Shown one piece after another: positions 36,833 to 46,746 of a DNA stretch of 64,000 nucleotides (its first letter is position 1; each line of letters starts with the position of its first letter). The stretch spans positions 3,918,062 to 3,982,061 of the forward strand of contig OX638379.1 of NCBI GenBank assembly GCA_951813605.1. Direction: 5' to 3'. A program made the position numbers and the translations under genes. This DNA is from an uncultured Bryobacterales bacterium. Lineage in GTDB: Bacteria; Acidobacteriota; Terriglobia; Bryobacterales; UBA6623. The notes below the pieces were generated by a model, which saw only the letters and a list, made by a program, of their open reading frames with translations, searched no databases and was not told the origin of the DNA.

Positions 36833-37830
36833 AGCTGGTGCTGTTTCCCGACGTGGGGGCCGCGCGCCTCGAGAAGATCGAAGCAGCCGCTGAAGGCATG
36901 CTGGTCGCGAACTGTTCTAGCGAGTCCGACGCGGTTCGCGAGATTGCCGATGCCGAAGCGTTTTTCGGCAAGCTCACGCCCGAAATGCTGGCCGTCGCGG
37001 CACGACTGAGGTGGGTGCAGTCGCCGACCGCCAGTTTGGAACACTACATTTTTCCGGAACTCGCGGCGCACCCCCTGCAACTGACGAACATGCGCGGGCT
37101 CTTCCACGACAACATAGCTGACCACGTGTTCGGCTGCATGCTCTGCTTTGCGAGGAATCTGCACATCTACATCCGCCAGCAGGAACGTGCGGAATGGAAG
37201 CCCTACGGCGGCCTAAAGCAAGCGCAGGAGTTCCGCAGCGGCCCGGCGGTGACCACCAGCGTCGACCTAGCGCACACGACGCTTTCCGGCGCCACGCTCG
37301 GCGTAGTAGGCCTCGGCTCGATCGGGAGCGAAGTCGCCAGGCGGGGAGTCTGCTTCGGAATGCGTGCAATCGCCGTGGACAGCGACAAGAGGGATGCCCC
37401 GCAAGGCGTCGAGCCACCGAGAGGCACGGATCAGCTCGATGCCCTGCTCGCCGAAAGCGACTACGTCGTCATCTCGGCACCGCACACGCCGGAGACAGAG
37501 GGATTATTTGACACGGCCAAGTTCGCCTGCATGAAGCCGACCGCCGTATTGATCAACATCGGGCGCGGAGTGATTGTGAAGCTGGACGACCTGACGGCCG
37601 CCCTTGAGGCCGGCGAGATCGCCGGAGCGGCGCTGGACGTGTACGAGTTGGAGCCCCTGCCGACCGATCATCCGTTGTGGGGCCTGGATAACGTGATCCT
37701 GACGCCGCACATCGCGGGACATTCCCCGGCGATCGCCGAGCGCCATCTCGGCGTCCTGCTCGACAACGTCAGGCGCTTCGCGGGTGGCGAGCCGCTAGAC
37801 AACGTTGTCGACAAGCGTCGGTGGTTCTAG
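36829..37830 (+). CDS. D-isomer-specific 2-hydroxyacid dehydrogenase
   Basis: A 333-residue NAD-dependent dehydrogenase reducing 2-oxoacids to D-2-hydroxyacids or the reverse. The NAD motif is GVVGLGSIG with Asp downstream in VDSDKRD, INIGRGVIV is the family block, and the catalytic His lies in TPHIAGHSP after a Glu in the preceding block. It shares an ATGA overlap with the amidohydrolase-like gene, so three genes form one operon. A plausible flow is hydrolysis of an amide in the periplasm and oxidation of a released hydroxyacid in the cytoplasm, but nothing identifies the substrate. No signal peptide. Confidence 0.92.
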   Translation: MKLVLFPDVGAARLEKIEAAAEGMLVANCSSESDAVREIADAEAFFGKLTPEMLAVAARLRWVQSPTASLEHYIFPELAAHPLQLTNMRGLFHDNIADHVFGCMLCFARNLHIYIRQQERAEWKPYGGLKQAQEFRSGPAVTTSVDLAHTTLSGATLGVVGLGSIGSEVARRGVCFGMRAIAVDSDKRDAPQGVEPPRGTDQLDALLAESDYVVISAPHTPETEGLFDTAKFACMKPTAVLINIGRGVIVKLDDLTAALEAGEIAGAALDVYELEPLPTDHPLWGLDNVILTPHIAGHSPAIAERHLGVLLDNVRRFAGGEPLDNVVDKRRWF

Positions 37831-37946
37831 CGAGCGGCCCCTCGATGGGATCCGGCCCGGGCACGAGCCCGATCTCCGGGCGCTGCTGAGGCTGACTCGC
37901 GAGCACTTCGTTGGCAAAGCCGCTCCGCTTCGGCGCAAAGCCGGGA

Positions 37947-38975
37947 CTAGCGGGCCATAGCCGCTCCGCGCCCCGAGTAGTTGCGATTGTAGTACCGCAG
38001 GTACTCCCCTGATCGCACCCGCTCGACCCATCCCGGATTCCTGCGATACCAGCGAATTGTCTCTCGGAGGCCCTCGTCAAACTGCCAGGCCGGCCTCCAT
38101 TCGCTCTCGGCTTGGAGCTTCGCGCTGGTGAGCGCGTATCGACGGTCATGAGCCGGGCGATCAGGAACGTGCTCGATCAAAGCTTCCGGCCTGTCGCAGA
38201 GCCGCAGGATCCGACGAACGACCTCGATGTTCGGCAAAGGGCAGTTGCCGCCGACGTTATAGATCTCGCCGGGCCTTCCCTGCTCGATCAAGACGGTGAT
38301 TGCACGGCAGTGGTCCTCGACGTGCAGCCAGTCTCTTACCTGCATGCCGTCGCCGTAGACGGGTAGCGGCACATCGTCCAGGGCATTGGCGATCATCAAT
38401 GGAATGAGCTTCTCGGGGAATTGGTAGGGCCCGTAGTTGTTGGATGCGCGCGTGACGATGACGGGCAGCGAGAACGTCTCGGCGTAGGCGAGCGCCAGCA
38501 GGTCAGATCCGGCCTTGGACGCCGAATACGGACTGGAGGGGCGCAGAGGCGAGGCCTCGTCCGCAACGCCCGGAGCGTCAATGCTCCCGTAAACCTCGTC
38601 CGTCGAGACATGCACGAATAATCGGGGTGGGTACTGCCGAGCCGCTTCGAGCAGGACTGCTGTTCCCTGCGTGTTGGTCGCCACGCAGTCGGTCGGCGAA
38701 AGGATGCTGCGGTCAACGTGCGATTCGGCCGCGAAATGCACCACGACGTCGGGCCGGAACAGCTGGAACGACTCCCGCACCGCTTGCGCGTCACGGATGT
38801 CGGCACGCAGGAATTCGAATCCCGGCCGCCTAGCGACCGGCTCGAGGTTTTCGAGGTTGCCGGCATAGGTGAGCGCGTCAAGTACCAGCACCTCGGTGGC
38901 GTCCTCGCGAGAGAGGATCGAGCGCGCAAATGTGGAGCCGATGAAGCCGGCCCCGCCGGTTACCAGCAATCTCAC
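37947..38975 (-). CDS. rfbB: dTDP-glucose 4,6-dehydratase
   Basis: A 342-residue extended SDR making dTDP-4-keto-6-deoxyglucose for rhamnose synthesis. The N-terminal TGGAGFIGS, HVSTDEVYGS with the catalytic Asp-Glu pair, YSASKAGSDLL with Tyr and Lys, and RASNNYGPYQFPEKLIPLMI are all diagnostic. The start is GTG at 38975 inside the rfbC stop (GTGA overlap), so it is coupled to rfbC upstream. rfbA and rfbD are not in the window; the pathway must be completed elsewhere. dTDP-rhamnose would feed O-antigen or capsule. Confidence 0.95.
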   Translation of the reverse strand: MRLLVTGGAGFIGSTFARSILSREDATEVLVLDALTYAGNLENLEPVARRPGFEFLRADIRDAQAVRESFQLFRPDVVVHFAAESHVDRSILSPTDCVATNTQGTAVLLEAARQYPPRLFVHVSTDEVYGSIDAPGVADEASPLRPSSPYSASKAGSDLLALAYAETFSLPVIVTRASNNYGPYQFPEKLIPLMIANALDDVPLPVYGDGMQVRDWLHVEDHCRAITVLIEQGRPGEIYNVGGNCPLPNIEVVRRILRLCDRPEALIEHVPDRPAHDRRYALTSAKLQAESEWRPAWQFDEGLRETIRWYRRNPGWVERVRSGEYLRYYNRNYSGRGAAMAR

Positions 38976-39523
38976 TTGTGTTGCGTCTCCCAGTCGTAGG
39001 CGATCTCCGGGCTGTCATGAGGCACGCGGCCTTCGTCAGCCGGGTCGTAGTGCCGGTCGGTGAGATAGACCATCATCGCGGGAGAATCGCCGACAACCTT
39101 GTAACCGTGCGCCACGCCGGGGGGAATGAGCAATCGCCAGCAACGCAGCTCGCCTAGGTAGAGCGTGTTGCGGGCACCGAAGCTCGGCGAGCCTTCTCGC
39201 AGGTCCGCCAGCGCCACCTGCAGCATGCCTTGGCAGGGTACCCAGAGGTCTGTCTGGAATACATGGTAGTGGAACGCCTTGATCGTGCCCGGATAGCTCA
39301 GAGCAGCCGAGACTTGGGTCGAGTCCGATGGAAAGTCCACACCCAGCCCACGGCCCAAGCGCGCCACTTCCAGGAAATATCCCCTGTCGTCCGGCCAAAG
39401 CAAGAAGGGCACGCAGCGGACGCCATCAATGAGATCCGGGGAATCGGGCCTCAGGACGACCTGGCCTATGCCGCGTTCACAGCGCGGCAGCCGAAGGCGG
39501 AGCGGTCCGTGCTCCTTCAGCAC
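38972..39523 (-). CDS. rfbC: dTDP-4-dehydrorhamnose 3,5-epimerase
   Basis: A cupin-fold epimerase of about 183 residues from the chosen start. The family blocks PDDRGYFLEVARLG, IKAFHYHVFQTDLWVPCQGMLQVALADLR, TLYLGELRCWRLLIPPGVAHGYKVVGD, and MVYLTDRHYDPADEGRVPHDSPEI are all present, with the catalytic His in KAFHYH and Asp near the C-terminus. The N-terminus is uncertain: GTG 39523 (used here) lies 35 bases after the aroF stop, and a TTG at 39577 would overlap aroF. It forms aroF-rfbC-rfbB on minus, the last two joined by a GTGA overlap. Confidence 0.9.
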   Translation of the reverse strand: MLKEHGPLRLRLPRCERGIGQVVLRPDSPDLIDGVRCVPFLLWPDDRGYFLEVARLGRGLGVDFPSDSTQVSAALSYPGTIKAFHYHVFQTDLWVPCQGMLQVALADLREGSPSFGARNTLYLGELRCWRLLIPPGVAHGYKVVGDSPAMMVYLTDRHYDPADEGRVPHDSPEIAYDWETQHK

Positions 39524-39557
39524 AGGGCGACGCGAGTCCGCCAACTTCGGGGCGACC

Positions 39558-40601
39558 TCAGGCCGGGACGCAGGCAAGCTCGGGACGGCCAGCCCGCCAG
39601 AGCTGGAGATACGGCTGAATCTCGTCCATGGTTTTCGCGAACTGATCGAAGGTCATGGATTGGGCGCCATCGCTCCAAGCTCGCTCGGGGTCGGGATGGA
39701 TCTCCACCATGACGCCATCGGCTCCCACGGCGATCGCCGCCCGCACCAGCGGGGGAATCAGAGAGCGCTGACCGGTCGCATGCGCCGGGTCAAGGATGAC
39801 CGGAAGGTGCGTCAACTCGTTCAGCACCGGCACAGCATTGATGTCAAGCGTGTTGCGCGTCGCCGACTCGAACGTCCGGATGCCGCGCTCGCACAGGATG
39901 ACGTTCGGATTGCCGTTCGTCACGATGTACTCGGCCGAAAGCAGGAACTCCTTGATGGTCGCGCTCTGGCCGCGCTTGAGCATCACCGGACACTTCGTAG
40001 CCGAGCCGATCGCCTTGAGCAGGGGGAAGTTCTGCACGTTGCGAGCGCCGATCTGTAGTACATCCGCGTAATGCGCCACCAGCTGCACGTTAGTAACCGT
40101 CATGACTTCCGTGACGATGTACAGACCGTAGGCATCCGCCGCCTTGCGAAGCAGCTTGAGGCCTTCTTCTTCCAGGCCTTGGAAACTGTACGGGCTAGTG
40201 CGGGGCTTGTACGCACCGCCGCGCAGGAACTGTGCCCCGGAACCCGCGACAGCCGCGGCGCAAGCCATGATCTGCTCTTCCGTCTCAACAGAGCACGGTC
40301 CGGCGATCACGCCAAACGCGTCGCCGCCCACCGAAGCCCCGCCGACCTGCACCACGGTGCGGCCGCTCTTGACTTGCTTGCTGACGAGCTTGTAAGGGGC
40401 TGAGATCGGCACGCCGTTCTCAACTCCCTCGACCGATCGAAGCACCCCGATTGCATGCATGACGTCGCCGAGGCCCACCGCGGCGATGACGACCCGTTCG
40501 TCGCCTTGAATAGAGCGGACTTGAAAATCCATCTCTTGGATCCGGGTGCAGACGCGGTCAATCTGCGCTTGCGTCGCCCCCGGCTTCATGGAAATGATCA
40601 T
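39558..40601 (-). CDS. aroF: 3-deoxy-7-phosphoheptulonate synthase (AroF, with ACT-like N-terminal domain)
   Basis: A 347-residue DAHP synthase, first step of aromatic amino acid synthesis from PEP and erythrose 4-phosphate. Residues 1-70 form a ferredoxin-like regulatory domain ([20 protein letters not shown]) found in the Thermotoga-type enzyme, where it mediates inhibition by Tyr. The catalytic barrel has [47 protein letters not shown], and DPAHATGQR with the metal-binding His. No signal or fusion with chorismate mutase. It is upstream of rfbC on one strand, an odd pairing with sugar genes. Gene symbol is for the family; aroG/aroA(f) naming varies. Confidence 0.95.
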   Translation of the reverse strand: MIISMKPGATQAQIDRVCTRIQEMDFQVRSIQGDERVVIAAVGLGDVMHAIGVLRSVEGVENGVPISAPYKLVSKQVKSGRTVVQVGGASVGGDAFGVIAGPCSVETEEQIMACAAAVAGSGAQFLRGGAYKPRTSPYSFQGLEEEGLKLLRKAADAYGLYIVTEVMTVTNVQLVAHYADVLQIGARNVQNFPLLKAIGSATKCPVMLKRGQSATIKEFLLSAEYIVTNGNPNVILCERGIRTFESATRNTLDINAVPVLNELTHLPVILDPAHATGQRSLIPPLVRAAIAVGADGVMVEIHPDPERAWSDGAQSMTFDQFAKTMDEIQPYLQLWRAGRPELACVPA

Positions 40602-41239
40602 GACCCTACCTTCAGACTTGGAATCCTACCAGATTCTTTCTAGCTGCGGGGAACTTTCTCTCGCGTCGCGCCCGAGGGTAGCTGAAGCATTCGCTACGGA
40701 GCCTCTGCGGCGTGTTAATTACGCGCGCAGCATCGCTCGGACTCTTGGAGCGATGCCGAACGGAAGCCTCAATCTAGCATGGCCGAAGCAGGCGCGTCCA
40801 CCGCGCGGCGATTCGAATCCCGAATTCACGCCCCGAACGCGGAAAGCGGGCGCAAACGGCCTGTATAGGTTGCACCATGGAGAGCCGATTGCGGCCGGTT
40901 CGCGAGTGGAGCGCGGGTACGCGCTTCGCAAACGCAAGTTCTTGCGGATGGCATCGCCGTCGGTGTGGGGCATCCGTGATGGCGTGGGCTCGATTCTCGA
41001 GTAACCCCGTCAACCCACGCATCGCACCTGGCGCAGAGCGTACAGTCCTCGTGGATTTTTCACCGAACGAGTTGATGAGTGCTCCGCATCAGCATGCGCG
41101 ACAAGCGGGATCGAGCCCCAGTGCCAGACCGATTGTTGTAGGCTGAAACTCCCTCAGGCTGCCATTGCTCAGAATCGGCGCGGCTGCCGTCAGCGGTTGC
41201 GCTTCGGCTCGGGCCGTTTGTCATGGGCAGGAAACTCGG
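40602..41239. other. Intergenic, divergent, no gene seen
   Basis: About 640 bases between aroF and the Cu+ ATPase. Several frames, up to 152 codons on plus at 40546-41004, give chance-like translations. GATTCGAATCCC at 40810 recalls a tRNA T-arm but no arm pairs (see rejected list). Promoters for both neighbours should lie here. Confidence 0.45.
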
Positions 41240-43768
41240 ATGGCACAAGTGACCGTAGATCGCGCCACGATCCCGCTTGGCGGCATGACTTGCGGTCACT
41301 GCGTCGCTACGGTCGAAAAGGCCCTGCTCGAACTAAACGGAGTGCGTGCCGCCTCGGCGGACCTGGCCACCCAATCCGCCCTGGTCGAATTCGATCCGTC
41401 CGCCACGGACCCCTCGAAGATGATGGACGCGGTCGCGGCTGTCGGCTACGCCCCTCGAAAGGCGGACGGCGCGGTCTCGATTGGGGCTCCGACTTCCGCT
41501 CAGCCGGCGACGCAATTGCCGGCTATCGAGCCAGCTCCCCAGGCAGCTCCGAAGCTCGAGGAAGCACGGCTTTCCATCGATGGCATGACTTGCGCAAGCT
41601 GCGTGCGATCCGTGGAGCGGGCGGCCATGCAGGTGCCCGGTGCGGACAAGTGCGAGGTGAACCTCACAGAATCGAGCGCGCGCATCATTTTCAATTCGCA
41701 ACGGAGCGAAATTGACGACTTCGTTCGGGCCATTCGCGATGCCGGTTACGGCGCGGTGCTGGAAAGCCGGACCCCGGACCCGCTCGAAGGGGACGCAGTG
41801 TCAAGGCGTCTCCACAGCAGGCTGGCCATCTCGGCTGCGCTTACAACTCCCTTGCTCCTCCTCGCGATGTCGCACGGGCTGCTCGAATTCCCCGGCTCCT
41901 CCTGGGTGCAGTTTGCTTTGGCGTTGCCGGTCGTTTTGTACGGCGGCGCCCCGTTCTACTCTGCCGCCTGGAACGCGGCACGCCATCGTCGCGCCGACAT
42001 GAACACCCTCATCGCGGTGGGAACGGGTGCCGCATTCGCCTACAGCGTCGTCGCCACGGCCGCGCCAAGCTGGGTTTCTGTGGAGGGTCCGGCGCCGGTC
42101 TACTTCGAAACAGCGGCCGCGATCATCACGCTGGTACTGGTGGGGCGCTTGCTTGAAGCCAGGGCTCGCAGGCGAACATCGAACTCGATACGAACGCTGC
42201 TCGCTATGCAGTCCGGCGTCGTCCGCATCAGACACGACGGACAGGAGCGCGAAGTCGCGCTGGCGGATGTCGCCATCGGAGACGAGGTGGTAGTGCGCCC
42301 AGGGGAGAGAGTGCCGGTCGACGGAACCGTAATCGAAGGGGACGGGTCCGTCGACGAATCGCCGATTACAGGCGAGAGCGTTCCTGCGGACAAGCATCCG
42401 GGGTCGCGGGTATTCAGCGGCTCCCTCAACAATGATGGATTTCTCGTTTTCCGCGCCGAGAAGGTAGGGAGCGAGACCGCGCTGTCGCGCATCATTGAGT
42501 TCGTTCGACGCGCACAAGGATCGAAGGCCCCGGCCGCTCGCCTGGCAGACCGAATCGCCGCCGTCTTCGTTCCCGTGATCATCGTTGCCGCGATGGCGAC
42601 GTTCGCAGTTTGGATGGTCGCTGCCCCAGAAGAGGACAGATTGCGCAGGGCGTTGAGCAACGCCGTGAGCGTGCTGATCATCGCCTGTCCCTGCGCCTTG
42701 GGTCTCGCGACACCGGCAGCGCTGGCGGTGGGGATCGGCCGGGCTGCCGAGCACGGAATCCTGATTCGAGACGGAGAGGCGCTCGAGGCCGCACGCAGAG
42801 TCGACACGGTCGTTTTCGACAAGACCGGCACACTGACACTTGGCCGTTTCACCGTTACCGACACGGATACGTTCGGCGCACTGACATCGCATGAGCTGAT
42901 CGCTACTGCCGCCGCTCTTGAAAAACTCAGCGAGCATCCGCTCGCCGCGGCCATTGCCTCGTCGGGGGACAGTGCGAACAACAAAGTCGAGGGCTATCGC
43001 GCCCTGCCCGGTGCGGGCGCGAGCGCTCGCGTCGACGGCAAGCACTGGCTGCTGGGCAAGGTGGGCTTGCTCGAAGAGCACGGAATCGACATCTCCGCCG
43101 CAACCGCGACTATCGACCGATTTCAACAGCAGGGCAAGTCGGTGGTCCTAGCCGCGCGCAACGGCGAGCTCATGGGCGCGTTTGCGCTGCTCGACACGAT
43201 CCGCCCCGAATCGCCCGCGGCAGTGACCGCGTTGCGCCATCGAGGCGTGAGGGCAATGATGATTAGCGGCGACAATGCCAAGGCCGCCGGAGCGATTGCC
43301 TCGCAAGCAGGCATCGAGGCCGTGCTCGCCCCGGTGCTGCCGATCGAGAAATCCTCTGCAATCGAGCGTCTCCAAGCCGAAGGGCGAACTGTGGCGATGG
43401 TAGGAGACGGGATCAACGACGCCCCGGCTCTAGCGCAAGCGGACCTGGGGATAGCGATCGGGGCAGGCACTGATATCGCAGTCGAGTCGGCGGGAATCGT
43501 GCTGGTGCGAAACAACCCTCGCGATGTGGACCGTGCCATCGAGCTGGCCAAGAGGACACAACGTACAATCCTGCAGAACTACTGCTGGGCGTTCGGATAC
43601 AACATTCTCGGAGTGCCGATCGCGGCAGGAGCGCTATACCCGTGGACGGGACTGCTGCTCTCGCCGATTCTCGCCTCGGCGGCCATGGCGCTTTCCAGCG
43701 TTTCCGTGCTTTCCAACAGCCTGCGACTGAATCGGGCGCTTTCCAAGGGCCGCCAGAACCGACGATAG
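41240..43768 (+). CDS. copA: Copper-exporting P1B-type ATPase with two HMA domains
   Basis: An 842-residue P-type ATPase exporting Cu+ across the inner membrane. Two metal-binding HMA domains carry GMTCGHC (Cys18, Cys21) and GMTCASC (Cys118, Cys121). The transport motif is CPC at 483-485, the phosphorylation site DKTGT at 527-531, then TGES, and the HP and GDGINDAPAL blocks. TM7 has NYCWAFGYN and TM8 has MALSSVSV, the pattern of Cu+ (P1B-1) pumps. CAGGA lies seven bases before the ATG at 41240; a longer in-frame start at 41165 is rejected. No CueR or CopZ gene is next to it. Confidence 0.93.
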   Translation: MAQVTVDRATIPLGGMTCGHCVATVEKALLELNGVRAASADLATQSALVEFDPSATDPSKMMDAVAAVGYAPRKADGAVSIGAPTSAQPATQLPAIEPAPQAAPKLEEARLSIDGMTCASCVRSVERAAMQVPGADKCEVNLTESSARIIFNSQRSEIDDFVRAIRDAGYGAVLESRTPDPLEGDAVSRRLHSRLAISAALTTPLLLLAMSHGLLEFPGSSWVQFALALPVVLYGGAPFYSAAWNAARHRRADMNTLIAVGTGAAFAYSVVATAAPSWVSVEGPAPVYFETAAAIITLVLVGRLLEARARRRTSNSIRTLLAMQSGVVRIRHDGQEREVALADVAIGDEVVVRPGERVPVDGTVIEGDGSVDESPITGESVPADKHPGSRVFSGSLNNDGFLVFRAEKVGSETALSRIIEFVRRAQGSKAPAARLADRIAAVFVPVIIVAAMATFAVWMVAAPEEDRLRRALSNAVSVLIIACPCALGLATPAALAVGIGRAAEHGILIRDGEALEAARRVDTVVFDKTGTLTLGRFTVTDTDTFGALTSHELIATAAALEKLSEHPLAAAIASSGDSANNKVEGYRALPGAGASARVDGKHWLLGKVGLLEEHGIDISAATATIDRFQQQGKSVVLAARNGELMGAFALLDTIRPESPAAVTALRHRGVRAMMISGDNAKAAGAIASQAGIEAVLAPVLPIEKSSAIERLQAEGRTVAMVGDGINDAPALAQADLGIAIGAGTDIAVESAGIVLVRNNPRDVDRAIELAKRTQRTILQNYCWAFGYNILGVPIAAGALYPWTGLLLSPILASAAMALSSVSVLSNSLRLNRALSKGRQNRR

Positions 43769-44309
43769 CGCTGCGGCCGCCGCGACGTCGGGCAGGTCTG
43801 TGCCGCCAGCCTTCCAGAAAACAGCCACGATTCTGGCGGCCCATAGAGACCTCGTCACGCCCTGCCACTCGCGCAACCGCGGTTGCGAATACCGCTTGCG
43901 CACACTGCTGCCCAGGGGCGTGCACACCAGCCGGGCGAGCGAACCAAATATAGATTGGCTATAAACGCAAGCTGTAATCTGTTCTATGCCGAAACTTCAT
44001 CTGCCGGGCAGCGTTCCGAGTGTATACAAACCTGAATTCACCGTAGAGCCGCAAGAGCAGCGCCGCTGCTCGCCACGCTCGAACTGAGCAGTGCCTGGTT
44101 GATGCCAGCGTTTCAAGCACCGCTTGTTTCTACCGCCGGGATCAACAAGCGTCTGCACGCCGACAAGCTGCCAGATAGGATCAGAGGATCATCGGTGAGC
44201 AGGATCGGGACAAGCCAGTCCGGAATAGGCGACCCAATGTATCCGCTCGACACGCGCAAGCGGAGCTCGGCAAGCACTTCCCTAGTTGATGATTGGATGC
44301 TAGCGGCAC
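43769..44309. other. Intergenic, no gene seen
   Basis: About 540 bases on the plus strand between copA and the YwaF-like gene. The 43940-44010 part is AT-richer than the rest. A 74-codon plus frame (44099-44323) and a 170-codon minus frame (43413-43925, antisense to copA) show no motif. Confidence 0.4.
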
Positions 44310-45035
44310 ATGCCAACCCCTAGGTTTCAAGCGTTTGGCGCCCAGCATCTCGTCGTGATTGCGTTGACGCTGGCCCTGCCGGTTCTGCTTTCGTTGCTTG
44401 CATCCAGGACTGCGGCCGAATCGGTAAGGCGCCGCATCGCGCATGGGCTGGCAGGACTGCTGCTGGCAAACGAAGTGGTTCTCTGGGGCTACAGGATCGC
44501 CGAGATCGGCTTGATGCGGTTCGCACAGTACCACTTGCCGGTCCATGTTTGCGGGATCGCGGTGCTCGCTACGGCAGCGACACTGCTCTTCCGTAACCAG
44601 AGCAGCTATGAGATCGCGTATTTTTGGGGCTTGGTCGGTTCGGCGAACGCTGTCATTACTCCGGGCGGGATGGACGCAGTGTTTCCCGAGTACCGGTTCT
44701 TCCAATACTTCATTTCGCATTCCGGCATTGTCGTGGGGACGCTGTTCGCCACCTGGGGCCTGCGGATGCGACCGACTCTCGGCGGTCTGCTCCGCGCTTT
44801 CGTCTGGCTAAACGCGTTAGCGGCGGTAGCCGCCGTGCTCAATTTCCTCCTAGGATCGAACTACTTGTATCTATGCGCTCCACCTGGCAACACTGTCTCG
44901 CCGTTCTTCTTCCTGCCGTGGCCTTGGTACATCCCCTCGCTGGAGCTAATCGGCTTGAGCCTGTTCTTTGTCGTCTACCTCCCCTTTCTGGCGACCGATT
45001 GGCGGTCACGCAAGAGGTCGGTCGGTCGTCCTTAG
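44310..45035 (+). CDS. YwaF/TIGR02206-type membrane protein
   Basis: A 241-residue integral membrane protein with about six hydrophobic segments, starting FGAQHLVVIALTLALPVLLSL and including a conserved middle region (AQYHLPVHVCGIAVLATAATLL, YFWGLVGSANAVITPG, FFQYFISHSGIVVGTLFATW) and the end CAPPGNTVSPFFFLPWPWYI. The His/Cys/Gly pattern and the FxxHS motif match TIGR02206 (YwaF), a family of unknown function. It is alone on its strand; the homoserine dehydrogenase follows after about 300 bases. Confidence 0.85.
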   Translation: MPTPRFQAFGAQHLVVIALTLALPVLLSLLASRTAAESVRRRIAHGLAGLLLANEVVLWGYRIAEIGLMRFAQYHLPVHVCGIAVLATAATLLFRNQSSYEIAYFWGLVGSANAVITPGGMDAVFPEYRFFQYFISHSGIVVGTLFATWGLRMRPTLGGLLRAFVWLNALAAVAAVLNFLLGSNYLYLCAPPGNTVSPFFFLPWPWYIPSLELIGLSLFFVVYLPFLATDWRSRKRSVGRP

Positions 45036-45340
45036 GACGCGAGCACCGGCCCCTCCGGAAAGGGGCATCAGGGCACGACATCTAGTCCCGGGCCGCTTCC
45101 GGCTGCAGCGCAATTAGCGGTGCCGAGGAGACCGGCCAATTGATTGGTGAATCCCGCCGAGCCCGAATCTCCGACGAGTTCCCGAGCGATTGCGGGCGCG
45201 CTCGCTGACTTCCCGCCCAAAATGCCTGGAGGCAGCAGGGTTCTGGCCGCACGAATCGCCGGAACATCATGCCGCGCCATGGAGGACACATATCGCTGGC
45301 CCAATCCTGCGAGCCTCGCCGCCCATAGAATGGGAAGTTG
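45036..45340. other. Intergenic before hom, no gene seen
   Basis: About 305 bases. Frames on both strands (for example 45068-45304 minus) have no motif. GGGAAG just before the hom GTG is its likely ribosome binding site. Confidence 0.4.
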
Positions 45341-46657
45341 GTGAGATCAGTCCGAATTGGGATAGTCGGCCTAGGCAATGTGGGCAGCGGTACCCTCCGT
45401 TTGCTGCGTCGCAACGTCGATCAGATCGAACGGAAACTCGGTTTTCCCTTAGAGGTATCCGCCGTGTGCTCGCGAAGCGTCCACACCAAGCCGGGCGACG
45501 CAGTAGCGCTGCATCCGACCGCGTTTCGGACGACCAGCTGGAACGAACTGGTCACGCGTCCGGACGTGGACATCGTGGCCGAACTGGTCGGCGGCACGAC
45601 CGTGGCCAAGGACATCATCGAATCCGCGTTGACGGCGGGCAAGCCCGTCGTTACGGCCAACAAGGAACTGCTCGCCGACCATGGGGCCGAACTCTGGAAG
45701 CAGTTCAGAGAGCGAGGCGTGACACTCGGGCTGGAGGCTTCTGTCGCAGGCGGCATTCCGGTGCTGACTGCGCTGCGCGATGGAATCGCGGGCGACAGCA
45801 TCGATGCCATGATCGGCATTCTCAACGGCACCTCGAACTACATTCTCACGGAGGTCGAGCGCACGGGGGCCCCGTTCGACCAAGTGTTGGGCGAGGCCCA
45901 GGCGCTGGGATACGCCGAGGCCGACCCCAGCGCGGACATCGACGGCTATGACGCCCGGTCGAAGCTAGCGATCCTCGCGGCGCTGGCCTTCGGAGAGCGG
46001 GTCCGCCCGGAACAGATTCCGGTCGAGGGGATCCGGCGCATCCGCACGATTGACTTTGCTTACGCGGGCCGGCTGGGGCACACGATCCGCCTCCTAGCAA
46101 CGGCCCGGAGGGAATCGGAAGGCCTTCGGCTGGCAGTGCGCCCGGCGCTCGTCGACAAGAGCGCGATCCTGGCGAGCGTCACCGGATCCTACAACGCATT
46201 GTGGGTACACGGCCAGGGCGGCGACACGTTCTACTATGGCCGGGGAGCGGGGCCGGAACCGACGGGGGTGGCTGTTGTCAGCGACTTGATGGCGGCCGCA
46301 AGGACGCTCAGAAAGCCTAACGGGCAGCCGGCACCGCCGTTTGCCCACATGTCCTTGGATGACCACACCCCGGTCTCGTCCGGAACGGAGGAGCGGCAAT
46401 TCTTCCTCCGCTTCCGTGTGCGTGACCGGCCCGGCATTCTCGCCGGCCTAGCGGCAATCCTAGCCGAGCAGGGAGTCAGCATCGAGGCCGTGCTCCAGGA
46501 GCCGCATTTCGACAAGTCCGACCTTCCGTTCGTCGTCACTCTCGAGCCAGCCAAGCGGCATGCTCTGGAAGCCGCCCTGGAGGTCATGAGAGGGCTCGAC
46601 TTCTTGGTTGACGATCCGCTCGCCTTGCCGATCGAGCCGACACTCACCGCCTCGTAG
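45341..46657 (+). CDS. hom: Homoserine dehydrogenase with ACT domain
   Basis: A 438-residue enzyme reducing aspartate semialdehyde to homoserine for Thr, Met and Ile. The NAD(P) motif IGIVGLGNVGSGT opens the protein. The catalytic region has TANKELLADHGAEL, EASVAGGIPVL, ILNGTSNYIL and the Lys in the ADIDGYDARSKLAILAALAFG block. The C-terminal 85 residues form an ACT domain (FFLRFRVRDRPGILAGLAAIL) for threonine feedback. The start is GTG at 45341 just after GGGAAG; a TTG one codon earlier is possible. An aldolase of the ADTH-synthase/DhnA family follows after 89 bases. Confidence 0.95.
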   Translation: MRSVRIGIVGLGNVGSGTLRLLRRNVDQIERKLGFPLEVSAVCSRSVHTKPGDAVALHPTAFRTTSWNELVTRPDVDIVAELVGGTTVAKDIIESALTAGKPVVTANKELLADHGAELWKQFRERGVTLGLEASVAGGIPVLTALRDGIAGDSIDAMIGILNGTSNYILTEVERTGAPFDQVLGEAQALGYAEADPSADIDGYDARSKLAILAALAFGERVRPEQIPVEGIRRIRTIDFAYAGRLGHTIRLLATARRESEGLRLAVRPALVDKSAILASVTGSYNALWVHGQGGDTFYYGRGAGPEPTGVAVVSDLMAAARTLRKPNGQPAPPFAHMSLDDHTPVSSGTEERQFFLRFRVRDRPGILAGLAAILAEQGVSIEAVLQEPHFDKSDLPFVVTLEPAKRHALEAALEVMRGLDFLVDDPLALPIEPTLTAS

Positions 46658-46746
46658 GCAGATGCCGCAGCCCGTCTTGGCTCTCGCGACTCGACGTGTT
46701 GCACACTGGAGTTCGTAAACGCGCCGGAAAGGCGGGTAGGGGAACC

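Noticed and set aside
36829..37830. Phosphoglycerate dehydrogenase (serA) as name
   Set aside because: No ACT domain or serA-type extension; context and length fit a general D-2-hydroxyacid dehydrogenase only.
40795..40830. Possible tRNA T-arm (GATTCGAATCCC)
   Set aside because: The five-base stem GGCGA does not pair with CCCGA, and no D, anticodon or acceptor arms are found.
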